Source: Psoroptes ovis
Lineage: Eukaryota; Arthropoda; Arachnida; Sarcoptiformes; Psoroptidae
Direction: 5' to 3'
NCBI GenBank assembly: GCA_002943765.1
Contig: PQWQ01000025.1
Coordinates: 434,001 to 498,000 of the forward strand
Length of the DNA stretch: 64,000 bases
Numbering within the stretch: position 1 is the stretch's first letter; each line of letters opens with the position of its first letter. The position numbers and the translations under genes are program-made. The notes below the pieces were generated by a model. That model had not been told where the DNA came from. It saw nothing but the letters and a program-made list of their open reading frames with translations, and searched no databases. Below are positions 9,096-20,603 of this stretch, piece after piece.

Positions 9096-9859
9096 TCAAT
9101 GATCATCGAATTTCGGCCGCCGATCTTCAACGAACTTCTTCGCCCATCCGATAGCATCTTTGAACATGTTATCTTGGTCATATTTCCCTTGAATTTCTTC
9201 CGAACATCGTCCATACCAATGCTTGAGGTATGGATAATCATCCATACGGTAGTAGGCTTCTAGAATTTCCAAATAATTACATGTAAAATACAGCGAAACA
9301 TCCGCAAGCGACAGCTGTTCACGGTGACATATGAATAGACCGTAATGGCCACGCATAACCTCGTTCAAAATGGCCAAGGTTTCCAGCGATTTCTCGTATT
9401 TTAGCCGATCGATTGGTCGATTGAACAGGGCCGAGTACTTGGAATTGGGGTAAATAGGGTAGAATTAGTCCGAAATCGACGATCATTCAATTCAAAATTA
9501 CATACGAATGGCAGCGAAATCAATCCATATAACTCATGATCAAAATGTAGCCAACGATCAATCTGGATACGATATTTCAGATCATCCATGGGGTATAATG
9601 GTGATGAAGATGGTGAATTGGAATATTTTTGCACTAAATACGTGCAAATACAACGTGATTCATCCAAAGTGATATTTTCATTCGAATCGACCAACGTTGG
9701 CACACGATGAAATGGATTTATACGGCGAAAGTCTTCGCCAATATGTTCACGTTTAAACAGATTCAATGGCTGCAGTTCGATTTCGACATTGATCATACGG
9801 CCAATGGCCACCACAAGACGACATGGAATACTTGTCGGAGCGAAATATAATTTCAACAT
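9096..9859 (-). CDS. glutathione S-transferase, delta/epsilon-like (copy A)
   Basis: Two exons, 9859-9506 and 9437-9096, joined across a 68-bp phase-0 intron (GTATGT...CCAAG), give 231 residues. The start is placed at MLKLYFAPTSIPCR; ten open codons upstream are likely 5' UTR. The thioredoxin-like N-domain has the SxPCR glutathione site with Ser10 as probable catalytic residue, then INPFHRVPTLVD (cis-Pro) and LDESR. The all-helical C-domain contains LSLADVSLYF. It conjugates glutathione to electrophiles in the cytosol. It is more divergent than its neighbour (a Ser-rich insertion after VQKYS), suggesting relaxed or altered substrate use. It is convergent with the gene at 8657. Confidence 0.9.
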
Positions 9860-10310
9860 TGTTTTGACGATGAATTCAATGATGTTCAATCAATGCACAA
9901 ATGTCATCACAATTGATTCACAAATGAAGATTTAGCTCAAATTCAAATCAATACAAATATCGACAAATGGCAAATATCAAGGTTGTCCGAAAAGTTTTGG
10001 CCGATTTTCATGAACAACTCTATTGTGATTAAGCCGAATGAATTTTTCGGACAATCTAACGTAATACAAAATCGAATTGATAAATGTAATCATCATTCAC
10101 AAATGAAGATATGCATCGTTGTCAAAAATCATCAAAGACTTTATTCAAATTATTTGAAAGAAGATAATCGATTTATCAAATTGTTTGATTTGGGGAATTT
10201 ATTCAATGATTGATTGATGTTTCAATGTCACCGTCGACATCATCATTATGTCAATGTATTGACAAATTCAATGGACGAATTGCATTGACAATCGATCAAT
10301 CAATCGATAT
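9860..10310. other. spacer between the two GST genes
   Basis: It contains the 5' flank of GST copy A, a MITE and the 3' end of GST copy B. No other gene is visible. Confidence 0.5.
9980..10058 (+). mobile_element. mariner-type MITE copy 6
   Basis: Plus orientation. The right terminus is mutated (GGACAATCTAA). It lies between the two GST genes, upstream of copy A. Confidence 0.88.
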
Positions 10311-11050
10311 TCATTGTTTTTCAGCTGACAATTTAGCCACAAATTCTTTCAACGAATCCAATGCTGCTTGTAGCTTACCTTCGCTATCGTTTTGTTTCAT
10401 TAATTCATCAACTTTACGATACCATTGATGGATGGTTGGATAATCTTCAAGCTTAAAATATTCAGGATAAATTTCCAGCGCGTTCAACGTTGAATACATT
10501 GCTATATCGGCCAATGTAAGCTGATCAGATTCGGCAAGAAATTTTCCTTCGAATCGTTTCATAGCTGTTTCAAGGGTTTCCAACGTTTTTTTGCCATTTT
10601 CAATCATATGATCATCAACAGTACGATTATGGAATTTTGCATACTGAAAAAACGACAACAAAACGAATTAATCGATTTTTCAAAAACAAAATCAATACAA
10701 ACCATTGGTTGAGCAATCGTATTGTACAATGAAATATCATATTGTAACCATCGATCAATCATCGTACGCTTTTTCAAATCATCTTTTGGATAAAGATAAT
10801 GATCTGGTTGACGTGTTTCGATCAAATATTTTGCGATAACACGTGATTCATCCAGTGTAAAACCATCTGTGTCGACAAATGTTGGTACACGATGAAATGG
10901 ATTAATCTCGAGGAATTCCGGTGACAATTGTTCTTTTTGCATTAGATCCAAGTATTTCAATTCCATATCGATATCGAGCATTCGGCGTACAATCAATACG
11001 GTACGGCATGGTCCACTCAGCTGATTGTAATACAAAGTTGGTTTGGACAT
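10311..11050 (-). CDS. glutathione S-transferase, delta/epsilon-like (copy B)
   Basis: Exons 11050-10703 and 10643-10311 flank a 59-bp phase-0 intron (GTTTGT...TTTCAG) and give 226 residues. Landmarks are LYYNQLSGPCR with Ser12 as the probable catalytic serine, INPFHRVPTFVD with the cis-proline, TLDESRVIAKYL, and the C-domain LTLADIAMYST plus DYPTIHQWY. The class assignment rests on the SGPCR/SIPCR N-terminus and the ExINPxHxVPT run typical of arthropod delta/epsilon enzymes. The intron falls at the same aligned place as in copy A, so the pair arose by tandem duplication. Its likely role is detoxification of xenobiotics or lipid peroxides. Confidence 0.93.
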
Positions 11051-11330
11051 TTTTGATTGAATTTTTATGACGATTCAAAGATTCGATTTGGATTAAATTG
11101 GACTAAATTCGATTTGAAATGATTGACGATTGACAATGATTGAAGAATGACAAGTGACAAGTGACACAATTCGTGCTCTGGTATTTATATAATCATTGAT
11201 AATCGATGGGCGAATCACACAATCGAATGAATGAATGATGATAAAGGCAGTCAAGCGATACGGCAACGATGATAATGCAATGAAGATGAGTTTCTGTGTG
11301 TGTGGATGCGCAAATACCACCAAAATGTCT
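11051..11330. other. 5' flank of GST copy B
   Basis: Upstream sequence of the minus-strand GST. It contains tandem GACAAGTGACA-like repeats near 11150 and TATTTATATAATC near 11180, a possible TATA-like site about 130 bp ahead of the ATG. Confidence 0.35.
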
Positions 11331-11411
11331 TGGGTTGTCCGAAAAATTTATTCGGCTTAATCACAATAGAGTTGTTCATGAAAATCGGCCATAACTTTTT
11401 GGACAACCTAA
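11331..11411 (-). mobile_element. mariner-type MITE copy 7
   Basis: Minus orientation with mutated left terminus (TGGGTTGTCCGAAAAATT). Confidence 0.88.
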
Positions 11412-11697
11412 TAAATGTATTTATTTGCACCTTAAAGTACAATCAATAGACAAGTCTTCATATGTCTATTTTTACATGCATTGGAATGATGATCACACAC
11501 AAATGTATTTAATATTTGAACAGTTGTTGTCTTAGTTGCTGGCGGTGGTTGCTGTTGTTGTTGTTTATGTGTTGTGGCTGCTGCTGTTGCCAATGGTAAT
11601 TATGATGATTTGAATCGATAATTTCTCAAATTTAAATCATTTCGACCTTGAGCTTGCAGCAAACATATTGATTATGCTATTTTGTTTAATTGTACTA

Positions 11698-11778
11698 TTA
11701 GATTGTCCGAAAAGTTTTGGCCGATTTGCATTAGCAACTCTATTCGATTAAGCAGAATGAACTTTTCGGACAACCTAT
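11698..11778 (+). mobile_element. mariner-type MITE copy 8
   Basis: Plus orientation. The left terminus is TTAGATTGTCCG and the right terminus is consensus. Confidence 0.88.
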
Positions 11779-13333
11779 TAAATAGAAATTACATTAATTA
11801 TTCAATTTATTCAATGCATTCAATACTTAACCCTTTTCGATGTAATAAAAGCAATCATCATTCATTGATTAAATTAGACAATTGTCGCCTTTGATAATAA
11901 AAGCATCAAAATCGAGAGTTTAAATTAAATTCAATTTGAAGGAGTCATTTCATTGATTTGAATTTGATTTAATTTAATCCAATTTGATTTGATCATCAAA
12001 CATTCATTTCAACTGATTTCATTGATTTGACATTGATTCGTTTTCGAGTGATGAACGGGTTTTCATTGTTTTTGCGTGGGGAAAAACGGCGATCACGGCC
12101 ACTATAAGCACCATGGTGATGCACCCACACCGATACACGATATATCATTGATACACGACGATATCAAAGATATCGATGATACTCTTGAAATAATATTTAT
12201 TTGGCGATACAAATCAATCGATTAATCGATTGTTGTTGGTTTGACATTAATTTTCATTCATTAATCATTTTTTCCCCATTGAAATACAATGAATGAATAA
12301 TCGCTCGATTGATGATTGCCATCGATCTCATTGATCAATATCTCGTGGAAAATTTGTCATTTTGTACATTTGTTCAATGATTTTCGAGTTGATTCGATGA
12401 ATTAATTCATCGAATTAAATCAATTATTCATACGATTTTCTTTGAGTTTTGATGCGTTCTTGGATAGAAATGGACTTGGTGGTGCTGGCCACGATCATCG
12501 TTTCCAGTAAATCGAATGACTAATCTTGGCCGATGGCGAATTTTTGACCATTTCTTTTGTTTACAAAAAATTAACAAAACGAAAACCGATTGGTTGTTGT
12601 CTGTTCCGGAATCTCTAATATCGATTGTCATGTATCGATTGTTTTTTTCTGATTTTCGAACTTTTTCCGCGGAATTTTTTTTTTCGCGCTCCAAAATTCT
12701 TTTGTTTATGCTCATTCTTCGGAAAAATTTCCTTTTGTTTCGTCAAAAAACATTCGAAATTCGAATTCTTAGAAACTGAATTAAATTTAATTCAGTTCAA
12801 TCAATCGATGATCATTTCGATCAATTATCGATTAATCAACTAATTAATCGATTAAATGACTTCTTTTCTCGAAGAAAATGCTTCTCCGAGCCCATAAACG
12901 TATCGTTTTCACTTGTTCGAGCGCCCATGGATTTACTCATTTATATGGCTCAAAATATCAAAATAAATAATCCGCAAATAAATACCTGTCAATTGATGTA
13001 TCATTTACTCAATTGTTTATTGATTCATTAATTTCAAATAATCATATCTTTATTACTCTTTGTGTATTATTATTGTTGCTATTTAAGAGGAGTTATATTG
13101 ATCGAAGCAGCCACTAAATTGGAAAATAAATGGTAAAGATATTTCCTTTGTCATTTGATAATTAATATTTGTCAATTTAATAATAAATACTTGTCAAATT
13201 TCTGGTATTTCTACAGCTTAATGATAAATCAACAAATTGTAAACAATTGAACAAATAATCGAATGAATGAAAACATCCATTAAAAGATCATATTGAAAAA
13301 CATAAGATCAAATTACAATTCAAAAGAAAAATT
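11779..13333. other. gene-poor region
   Basis: AT-rich, with many ATCGATT/AATCGAT and ATTTGATTTGATT runs. Short overlapping frames on both strands at 12428-12843 are mirror shadows without protein-like composition. No gene, tRNA or other feature could be supported. Confidence 0.5.
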
Positions 13334-13416
13334 TTAGGTGGCTGTCCGAAAAGTTCATTCTGCATAATCAATGATGTTGTTCATGAAAATTGGCCAAAAC
13401 TTTCCGGACAACCTAA
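13334..13416 (-). mobile_element. mariner-type MITE copy 9 (extended-end subtype)
   Basis: The left end reads TTAGGTGGCTGTCCG, with three extra bases before TGTCCG, as in other copies of this subtype. Minus orientation. Confidence 0.88.
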
Positions 13417-14046
13417 TATAAATATCAAGAAATATTTAGGCCAGGATGTCTTAAATTGTCAAATTGATTGAGTAAATATTGAACTTAGAAGAGCTGAAAT
13501 TGACAAATTGACACCATTGCTTTTAGAAGTACTAAGAAGCAATAGATGCTTATAAAACGAGCTTATAAAAACTTCATGGCTAAATACAAAATATGTCAAA
13601 TAATAATAATAATTCAAAGGTGTGTATCTGTAGTGATCAACAGTGATCATATTGACATCGAATGATATCAAATCATTAAGTCATTTGGATTTCGGATTTC
13701 GAATTCGATAATTATATTGATTGATCGAAATTGACATTGAATTATTATCAGTTCATTAGCTGTCTGGCTTAGCTAAGATCATATTTCGAATGAAACAAGA
13801 TAATTTCTAATAATCATTTCGCTTAGATCACAGTGTTTGTTTGTTTTATATTTGATATCAATCTGTATGTGTAAACATCAATCGATTCAACAAGTCCATG
13901 TGATAATTGTGAATGTATGTATTTTTGCTCGATTTCGCATTCATACATTCAGTTCAAATACATCCAATTTACAAGTAAGTTTATTATCATCAAGTTTTAT
14001 TGATAATTGTCAAGTTTAAACTTTGAATTTTTTTATTTGAAATATA
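13417..14046. other. gene-poor region
   Basis: AT-rich sequence. Short frames at 13459-13671 (minus) and 13837-14019 (plus) lack any family feature. Nothing else is seen. Confidence 0.45.
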
Positions 14047-14126
14047 TTAGGTTGTCCGAAAAGTTCATTCTGCTTAATCAATAGAATAGCTCATGAAAAT
14101 CAGCCAGAACTTTACGGACAACCTCA
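14047..14126 (-). mobile_element. mariner-type MITE copy 10
   Basis: Minus orientation. Its right terminus is TTTACGGACAACCTC. The left flank ends in TATAT. Confidence 0.9.
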
Positions 14127-15041
14127 TATTTCTATAATCAATGATCAACAGGTGAACATTACGTCGCGCAAAAGGTTAACATACGACTCTATGCAAAGTC
14201 AATAACTCGAAGAAATTTAACGCCATTTTCGAAAAAATTTCGTTCAAGAAAACTAAACATCGACCAATTGTTCGAAGAAATTATCGATTCGAATTTCAAA
14301 TTTCAAAACAAGAAAATAAGAAAAACAAACAAATACAAGTAAATATTACAAACTGATTGACAGGCAACAAGTCTTTGAGTTAATTGAAACTTAATTACTC
14401 AGTGTCGATCGTCGAAATCATTATCCTCGTATGCTATGCATGTGTACATAGCAATGAATATTGATGATGTGTTAATGCATCATTCGTATTGTGAAAGCAG
14501 CATCATCAGCAGCAGCAAATGCAATTAATGCTTTGCCTCATCCGATTTTTTATAATCGTCATCAATTCAATAAAGGGTTGCTGTGATCAACACACAAGGA
14601 AAAAATGAGCCGCAATCACAAAAATAGCAGTTTCCTCGTATGTTTATTCAACGATTATATTCTGCTGATTCGATCACATTGAAATCTTATGGAATTCGTA
14701 TTGATTCAATCAATCAATTAATTCATCCTTTGTTAGTTGTTCTTGGTTCTTGAAGAATTATTTCTTAGGAAACAATGATTTAAAACAATGAATGAATCGA
14801 ATCAATCAATCAAAGCATCTTTATTATTGTGATTGAATATTGGCAATGAACCACCATCGGCAATCATATTCATAATTCATATGTTTTATTCATTCAATTT
14901 GTTCAATTTGTTCATTTACTATTCATTCATTCATTAATATCAATGCAACAACAACAACAACAAAGCCACTGTCAATGACATTCATCAGTATTCATTCAAT
15001 TTGTTTTGTTTAATTATTTACTTATACAAATATTGAATTAT
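14127..15041. other. gene-poor region
   Basis: It contains CAGCAGCAGC- and ACAACAACA-type short tracts near 14500 and 14950, and ATTCATTC tracts. I see no coding region. Confidence 0.45.
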
Positions 15042-15121
15042 TTAGGTTGTCCGAAAAGTTCATTCCGATTGATCAATAGAGTTGTTCATGAAAATCGGCC
15101 AAAACTTTACGGACAACCTAA
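15042..15121 (-). mobile_element. mariner-type MITE copy 11
   Basis: Minus orientation, close to consensus, both termini intact (TTAGGTTGTCCG / CGGACAACCTAA). Confidence 0.92.
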
Positions 15122-16354
15122 TATTTACCAAAACAAGACCTCAAGACAATGATCATTGAATATCCGATGAATTTAATTGAATTCAAACATTCAAAATTCA
15201 TTCAAATCATTGAATCGTAAGGTCATTATCTGCCATATTTGTCATCCGGTATTGAAGAAATTTTTAAGAAAAATTTTTCTTAAAACTTTAAAAAAATTTC
15301 TTTAAAGTTTCATTTTAAAACAAAGCATCTTACACAGCACTCTGCGTGTGTTTGCATTGATTCATTTGTATTTTGGCCACCAACAAACGACCAACAGCCA
15401 GCCAACCAACGAACCTCACCACTACTGAATTTCGAATTTCTTCAAAAACATCTTTGAATCAAAGGAGAGAGAAGATTTCTTCTAAGAAAATCAACCCATT
15501 GATCAATCAATCAATCAATTGATTGATTAATTTAAAAGCAGCAGAACAACCAAACTTGACTCGAAAGTTTTTCCGCCTTTTTCAAAATTTGTGACTTTGT
15601 TTCAAAATTTTTCAAAATCTTCGATCGATTAATCATCAAAACAACAATGTACCGCCCGAGCATCTTTGACCACCAATAATATCTTTTGAAAAGCAAACTT
15701 TTAAGTCAATGAGAAGGTATGTGCCGGTGAGGTAAGTGTGTCAATGAAAATCAATTAAATCAATGAAAGTATAGCACAAACGATCGATTTTTGTTTCTAA
15801 GATTTTCAATGATTCAAAGTACCATTGATTTTAATTAATTCACATGAAAACTTTGAGTTACTTTGAATCGAATTAATTTAAGCGAATCATCAAATTAATG
15901 AACAAATCATTTTCAAATCATCATCATTTGTTTTTGAATCATTTGAAACATCTCCAGCATCATCTACCATCACCGATGAACAATGAATCCACATGACTAA
16001 ATGATTGATCAATACACGAGATACTAATTCAAATCAAATATCAAATTTTGAATCAAATCAAATCAAGTTCCGAAAATCAAAGTCAAAAATCGTGATTTTT
16101 CAGACAAAAACCTTTAAAAACCTTAAAAAACCTTTGAAAATTTTGAAATTTTCCGAAAATTTGATTAAAAAATTGATCAATGTTTGAATGTTCAACGTTT
16201 ATGATTTATTTATATGTGAATATTTGTGAATCTATGTGAATATATTCGATATAGAACAACAACAACAACAATACGCAACCAACATTACTTCAAATACCAA
16301 TCAATGATGTAAAAACAAGGTAAGCAGCAAATATCCTTAATGTGTTTTAAATTA
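15122..16354. other. gene-poor region
   Basis: It contains TTTAAAGTTT/AAACTTTAAA runs near 15270-15310 that can fold back, and A-rich or TCAAAT-rich sequence. A 60-codon frame at 16005-16187 is low complexity. No supported gene. Confidence 0.45.
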
Positions 16355-16436
16355 TTAAGTTGTCCGGAAAGTTTTGGCCAATTTTCATGAGCAACTCTCG
16401 GTTGATTAAGCCGAATGAACTTTTCGGACAACCTAA
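16355..16436 (+). mobile_element. mariner-type MITE copy 12
   Basis: Plus orientation, left terminus TTAAGTTGTCCGG. Confidence 0.9.
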
Positions 16437-16677
16437 TAGTTTTTTTTTAAAGAAAATTTTTTGTGTTCCTGTATACCTGTGTGCCAGTGTGTATGTGTTT
16501 GAAAATTTTTCAAAATTTTCCATTTAAGTAAATTTAATTTTGATGAATTTTTTTTGATTAATTGAGTAGCCAGGCAGGCAGCCAACTAGCCGGATGTAAA
16601 ATTTTCGTTAAAAAAATGAAAATTTTTTTGGATGCGGCTGCTGCATGAATGGATGAAATGCGGATCTTTCATTTTTA

Positions 16678-16760
16678 TTAGGTTGTCCGAAAAGTTTATT
16701 TCGCTCAATCATCGATAGAGTTGTTCATAAAAATCGGCCAAAACTTTCCGGACAACCTAA
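16678..16760 (-). mobile_element. mariner-type MITE copy 13
   Basis: Minus orientation, both termini consensus (TTAGGTTGTCCG / CCGGACAACCTAA). It is only 240 bp from copy 12. Confidence 0.92.
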
Positions 16761-18371
16761 ATATTTTTAAATGGACAGATTATTATCAGTATTATTATTA
16801 TTGGTGGTATTAGATATTATCAGAGCTGACTTGTTTACATTATGTAAATTGATTGTGTATTTTTAAATTTTTGAATTTAATTTGAATTTTTTTTTCCAAA
16901 ATGATTTACTTCATTTGATTGATTTGAAAATCTCATATATGAAATGATTGAATCATCATTGATCCAGTGATAGTGATGGTAATGGTGGTGGTCATTGAAC
17001 ATTGAGAAATATCGCAACTCTTAGAAATTTCAGTGTTTGTATGTGTTTATTATTGAATGATTATGTGCTTAAAAGTGCCCTGTCGAGTGCAAAGGTATTT
17101 GTTGTTATTGTTATCAGAAACCTTTTAAAATTCCAGGAGTTTTTTTATTTGAAAAAGTTAATCCTTTATTGCCTGAATTTTTTTTTTTTGAAAAATTACT
17201 AATTCATTGATATTTATTATCATTATTTTGTGTATTTTAGATCCTTAAAGTAGAAATAATGATTATAATAATAAAAATTCAATCGTATTATGGTAATTTA
17301 CTTTCCATTAAATAAAAAATCAGCTTAAAAAGCGCTTAGCAGCGCTATATCGCTGCTACTTTTTCTTATATTCTCTTTGAAACTTGTGTATGCTTACGCA
17401 ATTTTGAAGCAGCAATCATAGAGCTCTTGTACAAAATCAATTGAATTTTGAATTTAAATTTTAAATTCATGCTTAAGCACTTTTAATGATTAAGCATCAG
17501 TTGAGTTTGAGAAACTTTTCATGAAAAAAAATTGCTGAAAAATTTCCAAAAATTTCAATAAATTTTTTCCCGAAAATTTTCTCCGAAGATATTGAAGATT
17601 ATCTTAGGGTTTATTGGTGTTGAATGTGAATGCATAGGCTTAATAAATGCAAATTTTCATTTTCAAAAAATTTCAAAATTATTTTTCGTGATTTAAATCA
17701 AACATTTTTTTTTTAAATCTTATAAAATTAATTAATTTGATATTTATCAGTAAAAATATATCATTAAATATATCAGTGAATCTGGATGATCAGTGATAGT
17801 TCAGGTTGAAAGATGATGATGAGATAAGTGAGATTGATCAGAGAGTAATGAGTCTTTGATGAGAAATTTTCCAGGATTTCAACTGTTTGAATGAGAAAAA
17901 ATGAAAATGTTCCTCAGAAAATCTAAAAATTGAATTTAAATTTTTTGAAATTTTGAATTAATTTTAAAAATTAAAATTTCAAATTTTCAATTTTTTAATT
18001 AATTTATGAGAAATTATAAATTCAAAACAACAAAAAATGAATGTAAATCACTACTGATTTTATCACTTATCAAAGTGATTTACATTTATTTATTTATTTA
18101 GTTTTAGTATTTGATCATCATCGAATATAAACGAATGAGATATGATCTTAATATTACATAACAACATATTCTTACATATAAATCTTTGTCATGAAATTTC
18201 GAATAATGATGAATAAACAAATGTGAACAAACATTACTGCCATGTTTTTTTTTTGGAGAACACAAGTAAATATGTTCCAATATTGATGTAATGAGAGATT
18301 TTAAAGACATAGTGTGTTTCAAATATTGTTAATCGATACATTTAATCAACAGGTAGTGAAATTGACAAACA
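16761..18371. other. gene-poor region with a small hairpin
   Basis: AT-rich sequence with long T tracts. A perfect 8-bp stem, TAGCAGCG (17337-17344) and CGCTGCTA (17351-17358), with a 6-bp loop, lies in a local GC-richer patch. I see no gene. Confidence 0.45.
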
Positions 18372-18400
18372 CTGAGATTGTCCGAAAAGTTTTTGTTCAA
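18372..18400. mobile_element. MITE terminus fragment
   Basis: Only a left-end sequence, GAGATTGTCCGAAAAGTTTT, can be recognised, with no matching right end within 100 bp. It is a decayed or truncated copy. Confidence 0.5.
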
Positions 18401-18504
18401 CTTCAATCAATTGATTTTCAGTAATTTTCATTTCAAAATTTCATTGCATATTGCGTAGCGCATTGTTACCCTTTAAAATTGTTGAAAATTTTTAAATCAC
18501 TTGA

Positions 18505-18544
18505 ATCAGCTGGTGGTTCTGGTGGTGGTGGTGGTGGTGGTCAG
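18505..18544. repeat. GGT trinucleotide tract
   Basis: CTGGTGGTTCTGGTGGTGGT and further GGT units. It is non-coding as far as can be seen, and is followed at 18605 by a T homopolymer. Confidence 0.8.
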
Positions 18545-18710
18545 TAATATTTATTATCTCCAATAATCAGCTGATTATTATTTTTAGATCAAGTGGTTTA
18601 AATTTTTTTTTTTTTTTTTTGTAAACCACCACCAAAAGATTTATGTGAATCAAACATTATTTTATTTCAAATAATTTATCATAATCTCTTGAAGATGATA
18701 CCATAAATTA

Positions 18711-18792
18711 TTAGGTTGTCCGAAAAGTTTTGGCCGATTTTCATAAGCAACTCTATTGTGATTAAGCCGAATAAACTTTTCGGACAACCTAA
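18711..18792 (+). mobile_element. mariner-type MITE copy 14
   Basis: Plus orientation, both termini consensus. Confidence 0.92.
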
Positions 18793-20123
18793 TATTTTAA
18801 TCCATTTATTATACATTGATTCGAATTCAAATGTCATTTTGGTCAGCCAAAAAAAAAAAAATTTATGTTTCATCTCCGCAAGCGAAATGCACCAGGTATC
18901 CACCACTGGCCAGTGATGCGTTGAAGATAACCGCTTAAGATAACGAATCATATGACGATGATCATCAACAAGATCCGTGAGCATCCGTATGTGGTCAACT
19001 GTGGTCATTTTTTTTTATTTTCTGTGATCGGTGATTTGTGTTTGGTTATTTATTCATTTATTTATTTATGGTCATCTCTTAGGCTAAATTTAGCATCCAC
19101 CAGCAACAAGATATAAATCTTAAGGATGCGTAAAGAGGAGATGAGTAAGTAAATAAGTGAATCTTTAAAGATTTTATCTCAGCGTTTCTCATAGATGATG
19201 TGTTTTTTTTCGGGAATGTTTTTCGGTAAAAATATTTTTTCTCGGAAATTTTTCGGGAGAACTTTTTGCCGGGAAATTTTCCCAAAAATTGAAATCGTCC
19301 GGTTAATTGCCGGAAAATTTCTGATCAATTTCTAGCCAGTCGGATTATCGGTGGATTACAGCTAGTCTTCGGATTACGGCAAATCACTGATTACAACCTG
19401 TTGATTATATTTACCAAGTATAATCCTTTGCGCATCATATATGTGTTTAGCCTGTGTTTATTGGTTTAAATTTTTATGGTTTTCATCAAACACATATCAT
19501 CACCTATTGCGTGTTAATTGATAATCGAAATCGGTCGGATTACTGGGAAAATCTTTAACAGGATTATGGTTATTATTCCCATGTAAACAAGTAAAATGGA
19601 TGCGAGTTGAGTGTGCGCATGCGCATAGTGCAATCGATGACAAGCTTATCAATTGTTGATTAGTGACATATGATTATGCTAATTGGCAGAATTCAAAATC
19701 ATTAATTCACATTCCATGTTCACAGTTCCTTATTTCATGGTTTAATTGAGCCCGATTCTTAGCCAACAATGACTTCGATCTCTGCTAAGCGTTTTGGCTG
19801 TGAATTTAGCCGTCATTCGACGGTGATTTACGTACTGGATTCTTCGTAGTGATTCTACGGTGATTCATCGACAGTAATTACACCGAAAATTGGCATCATT
19901 ATGGATGCCAAATGTACAATGTAAACACGCGTAAGTCAACATTGTCAGACAATTTGTCATTTGTCATTTGAATCAATTGGCGGCCTTAATTTTTTGTAAA
20001 TTTGCCAAGAACACAAAAAAAAATTAGATCAAATTCATAAATTGCAATCGAGATTCCCGTGAAATCCGGTGAAATTATTCTGGAGAAATTTCCCGGTGAA
20101 CAAAAATTCAAAAATTGCACTGG

Positions 20124-20146
20124 GACAGTCACAGAACGTGACTGTC
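20124..20146. repeat. perfect 9-bp hairpin
   Basis: GACAGTCAC (20124-20132) and GTGACTGTC (20138-20146) are exact inverted repeats around a 5-bp loop. The right arm runs directly into ACGTTGTGAC. Confidence 0.6.
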
Positions 20147-20534
20147 ACGTTGTGACTTTCCCGTTCGTCACTTGCCAAACCCGTCTCTCATTCGGGCATT
20201 TACAATATTTCTACATTGAACAGACGACAGCTCTGAGTAAAAATTTTGAGCAAAAATGTCGACTGTTAAAACAGACGAAATTTTTGTTTTCTTTCGTCTC
20301 TCTCTCAGTTACACTTCATTCAAACATTGTTTATTCAATATATTTCAATGCAACCAACAACCACAGCAACAGCAAAAAAAAAACAGTACAAACTTTCATT
20401 TTGTCTCTTTCACTCTCTTCTTTCATTTGTTGCATTTGCATTGCAATGTCTATGTTGCTAGCTGCCGGCTGCTAGCACTATATGTGCAACGCCGGCGCGT
20501 AGCAGTTTTCAATGAGAAAGCCATAGTAACAATG

Positions 20535-20603
20535 ACGTAGTGGTACGTCGGCGGCATTATAAAACAAGCAGCAATGCCACTACCAAATAACGTACCACTA
20601 CGT
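20535..20603. repeat. ACGTAGTGGTACGT inverted-repeat element, copy 1
   Basis: A perfect 14-bp inverted repeat, ACGTAGTGGTACGT (20535-20548) and ACGTACCACTACGT (20590-20603), encloses a 41-bp core with CGGCGG and ATTATAAAAC. A related element occurs at 40056-40106. It is preceded by a GC-rich CGCCGGCGCG patch that also has a counterpart there. Confidence 0.7.

Noticed and set aside
12428..12843. Three mutually overlapping 72-95-codon frames
   Set aside because: They are shadows of the same AT/TTTTTC-rich sequence on both strands with Phe- and Lys-rich composition.
20059..20540. 138- and 94-codon overlapping plus-strand frames
   Set aside because: They overlap in different frames, have no recognisable domain, and the longer one runs into poly-Ser/Cys-like composition. 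They lie in a hairpin-rich non-coding patch.
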